DNA from: JAQUGA01 sp964521105
GTDB lineage: Bacteria > Bacteroidota > Bacteroidia > Bacteroidales > WCHB1-69
Direction: 5' to 3'
Assembly: GCA_964521105.1 (NCBI GenBank)
Contig: CAZFPO010000074.1
Span: 1-14,000 of the forward strand
Length of the DNA: 14,000 bases
Shown: positions 13,786 to 14,000 of the stretch, one piece after another
How the letters are laid out: every line of letters begins with the position of its first letter
Numbering within the stretch: position 1 is the first letter of the stretch
The notes under the pieces: model-generated
Seen by the model: the letters and a program-made list of their open reading frames with translations, nothing else
Databases searched by the model: none
What the model was told of the DNA's origin: nothing
Made by a program: the position numbers and the translations under genes

Positions 13786-14000
13786 AGGTGAAAATTATTT
13801 AATATTATAAAAATAAACAAATCAATACTTCAGTTGTTTTTTTACAAAAATAGTTAAAATTAACAACACTTCTTCCCAAAAATTTCAAACATAATTTTTC
13901 AACATATTCCATAAAAATCATTATTAGCAAAGCAAGACAGTTATGTCCTTAAATCCGCAAAGATTTTTTTCTCATTGATTTTCTTGCTTGATTTTGTGTT
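13786..14000. other. AT-rich non-coding right end
   Basis: No open frame or RNA gene is visible. A TATTTTTG box on the minus strand (13852-13845) could be the -7 element of the small thioredoxin-like gene. The nearest TTTG is 24 bases further upstream (13880-13877), outside the usual spacing, so the promoter call is weak. Confidence 0.4.

Overview
The window looks like a piece of a Bacteroidota (probably Bacteroidales-like) draft or metagenome-derived genome. The DNA is AT-rich. Signals of the Bacteroidota housekeeping promoter type (TTTG, about 20 nt, TAnnTTTG) precede several genes. The protein set is typical of the phylum: a DUF4369/TlpA-like thioredoxin, a TPR/PD40/OmpA envelope protein, an IspG with an extra central domain, a secreted C69 dipeptidase and an Rhs tip with a lipoprotein behind it. 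Two runs of exactly 100 N (4053-4152 and 10282-10381) are scaffold gaps of conventional, probably unknown, length.

Left part (1-2598), accessory: the C-terminal end of an Rhs-family protein, with the end of the conserved core followed by an unrecognised beta-rich tip, lies 27 bases before a small TPR-like lipoprotein that may be its immunity partner. Next come about 1.1 kb without an intact gene. This stretch holds two decayed copies of what looks like the C-terminus of an XRE-type regulator, a pair of identical 16-bp palindromes, a nested 66-nt hairpin, an AT-rich 13-bp hairpin and a hairpin-rich element of about 260 bp. The two arms of that element are diverged inverted copies of each other, with compensatory changes in the stems.

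Middle part (2599-8738), envelope and core metabolism: a periplasmic DUF4369/thioredoxin protein; a CTTTC-type simple repeat interrupted by the first gap; an OmpA-family protein with the domain order of type IX secretion component PorE; then, on the minus strand, the pair udk (pyrimidine nucleoside salvage) and aat (N-degron tagging), 5 nt apart. Divergent from udk is a membrane-anchored transglutaminase-like protein with its own good promoter.

Right part (8739-14000): ispG (MEP isoprenoid pathway, 5' end lost in the second gap) diverges from pgk (glycolysis). pgk converges on a secreted C69 family dipeptidase across a clear bidirectional terminator. Upstream of the dipeptidase lies a small secreted thioredoxin-like protein that lacks the second cysteine of the usual CxxC. 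The genes are mostly single units; apart from udk-aat and the Rhs/lipoprotein pair, no multi-gene operon is evident.

The most unusual material is the Rhs tip plus lipoprotein pair and the structured repeat region behind it (1512-2390).
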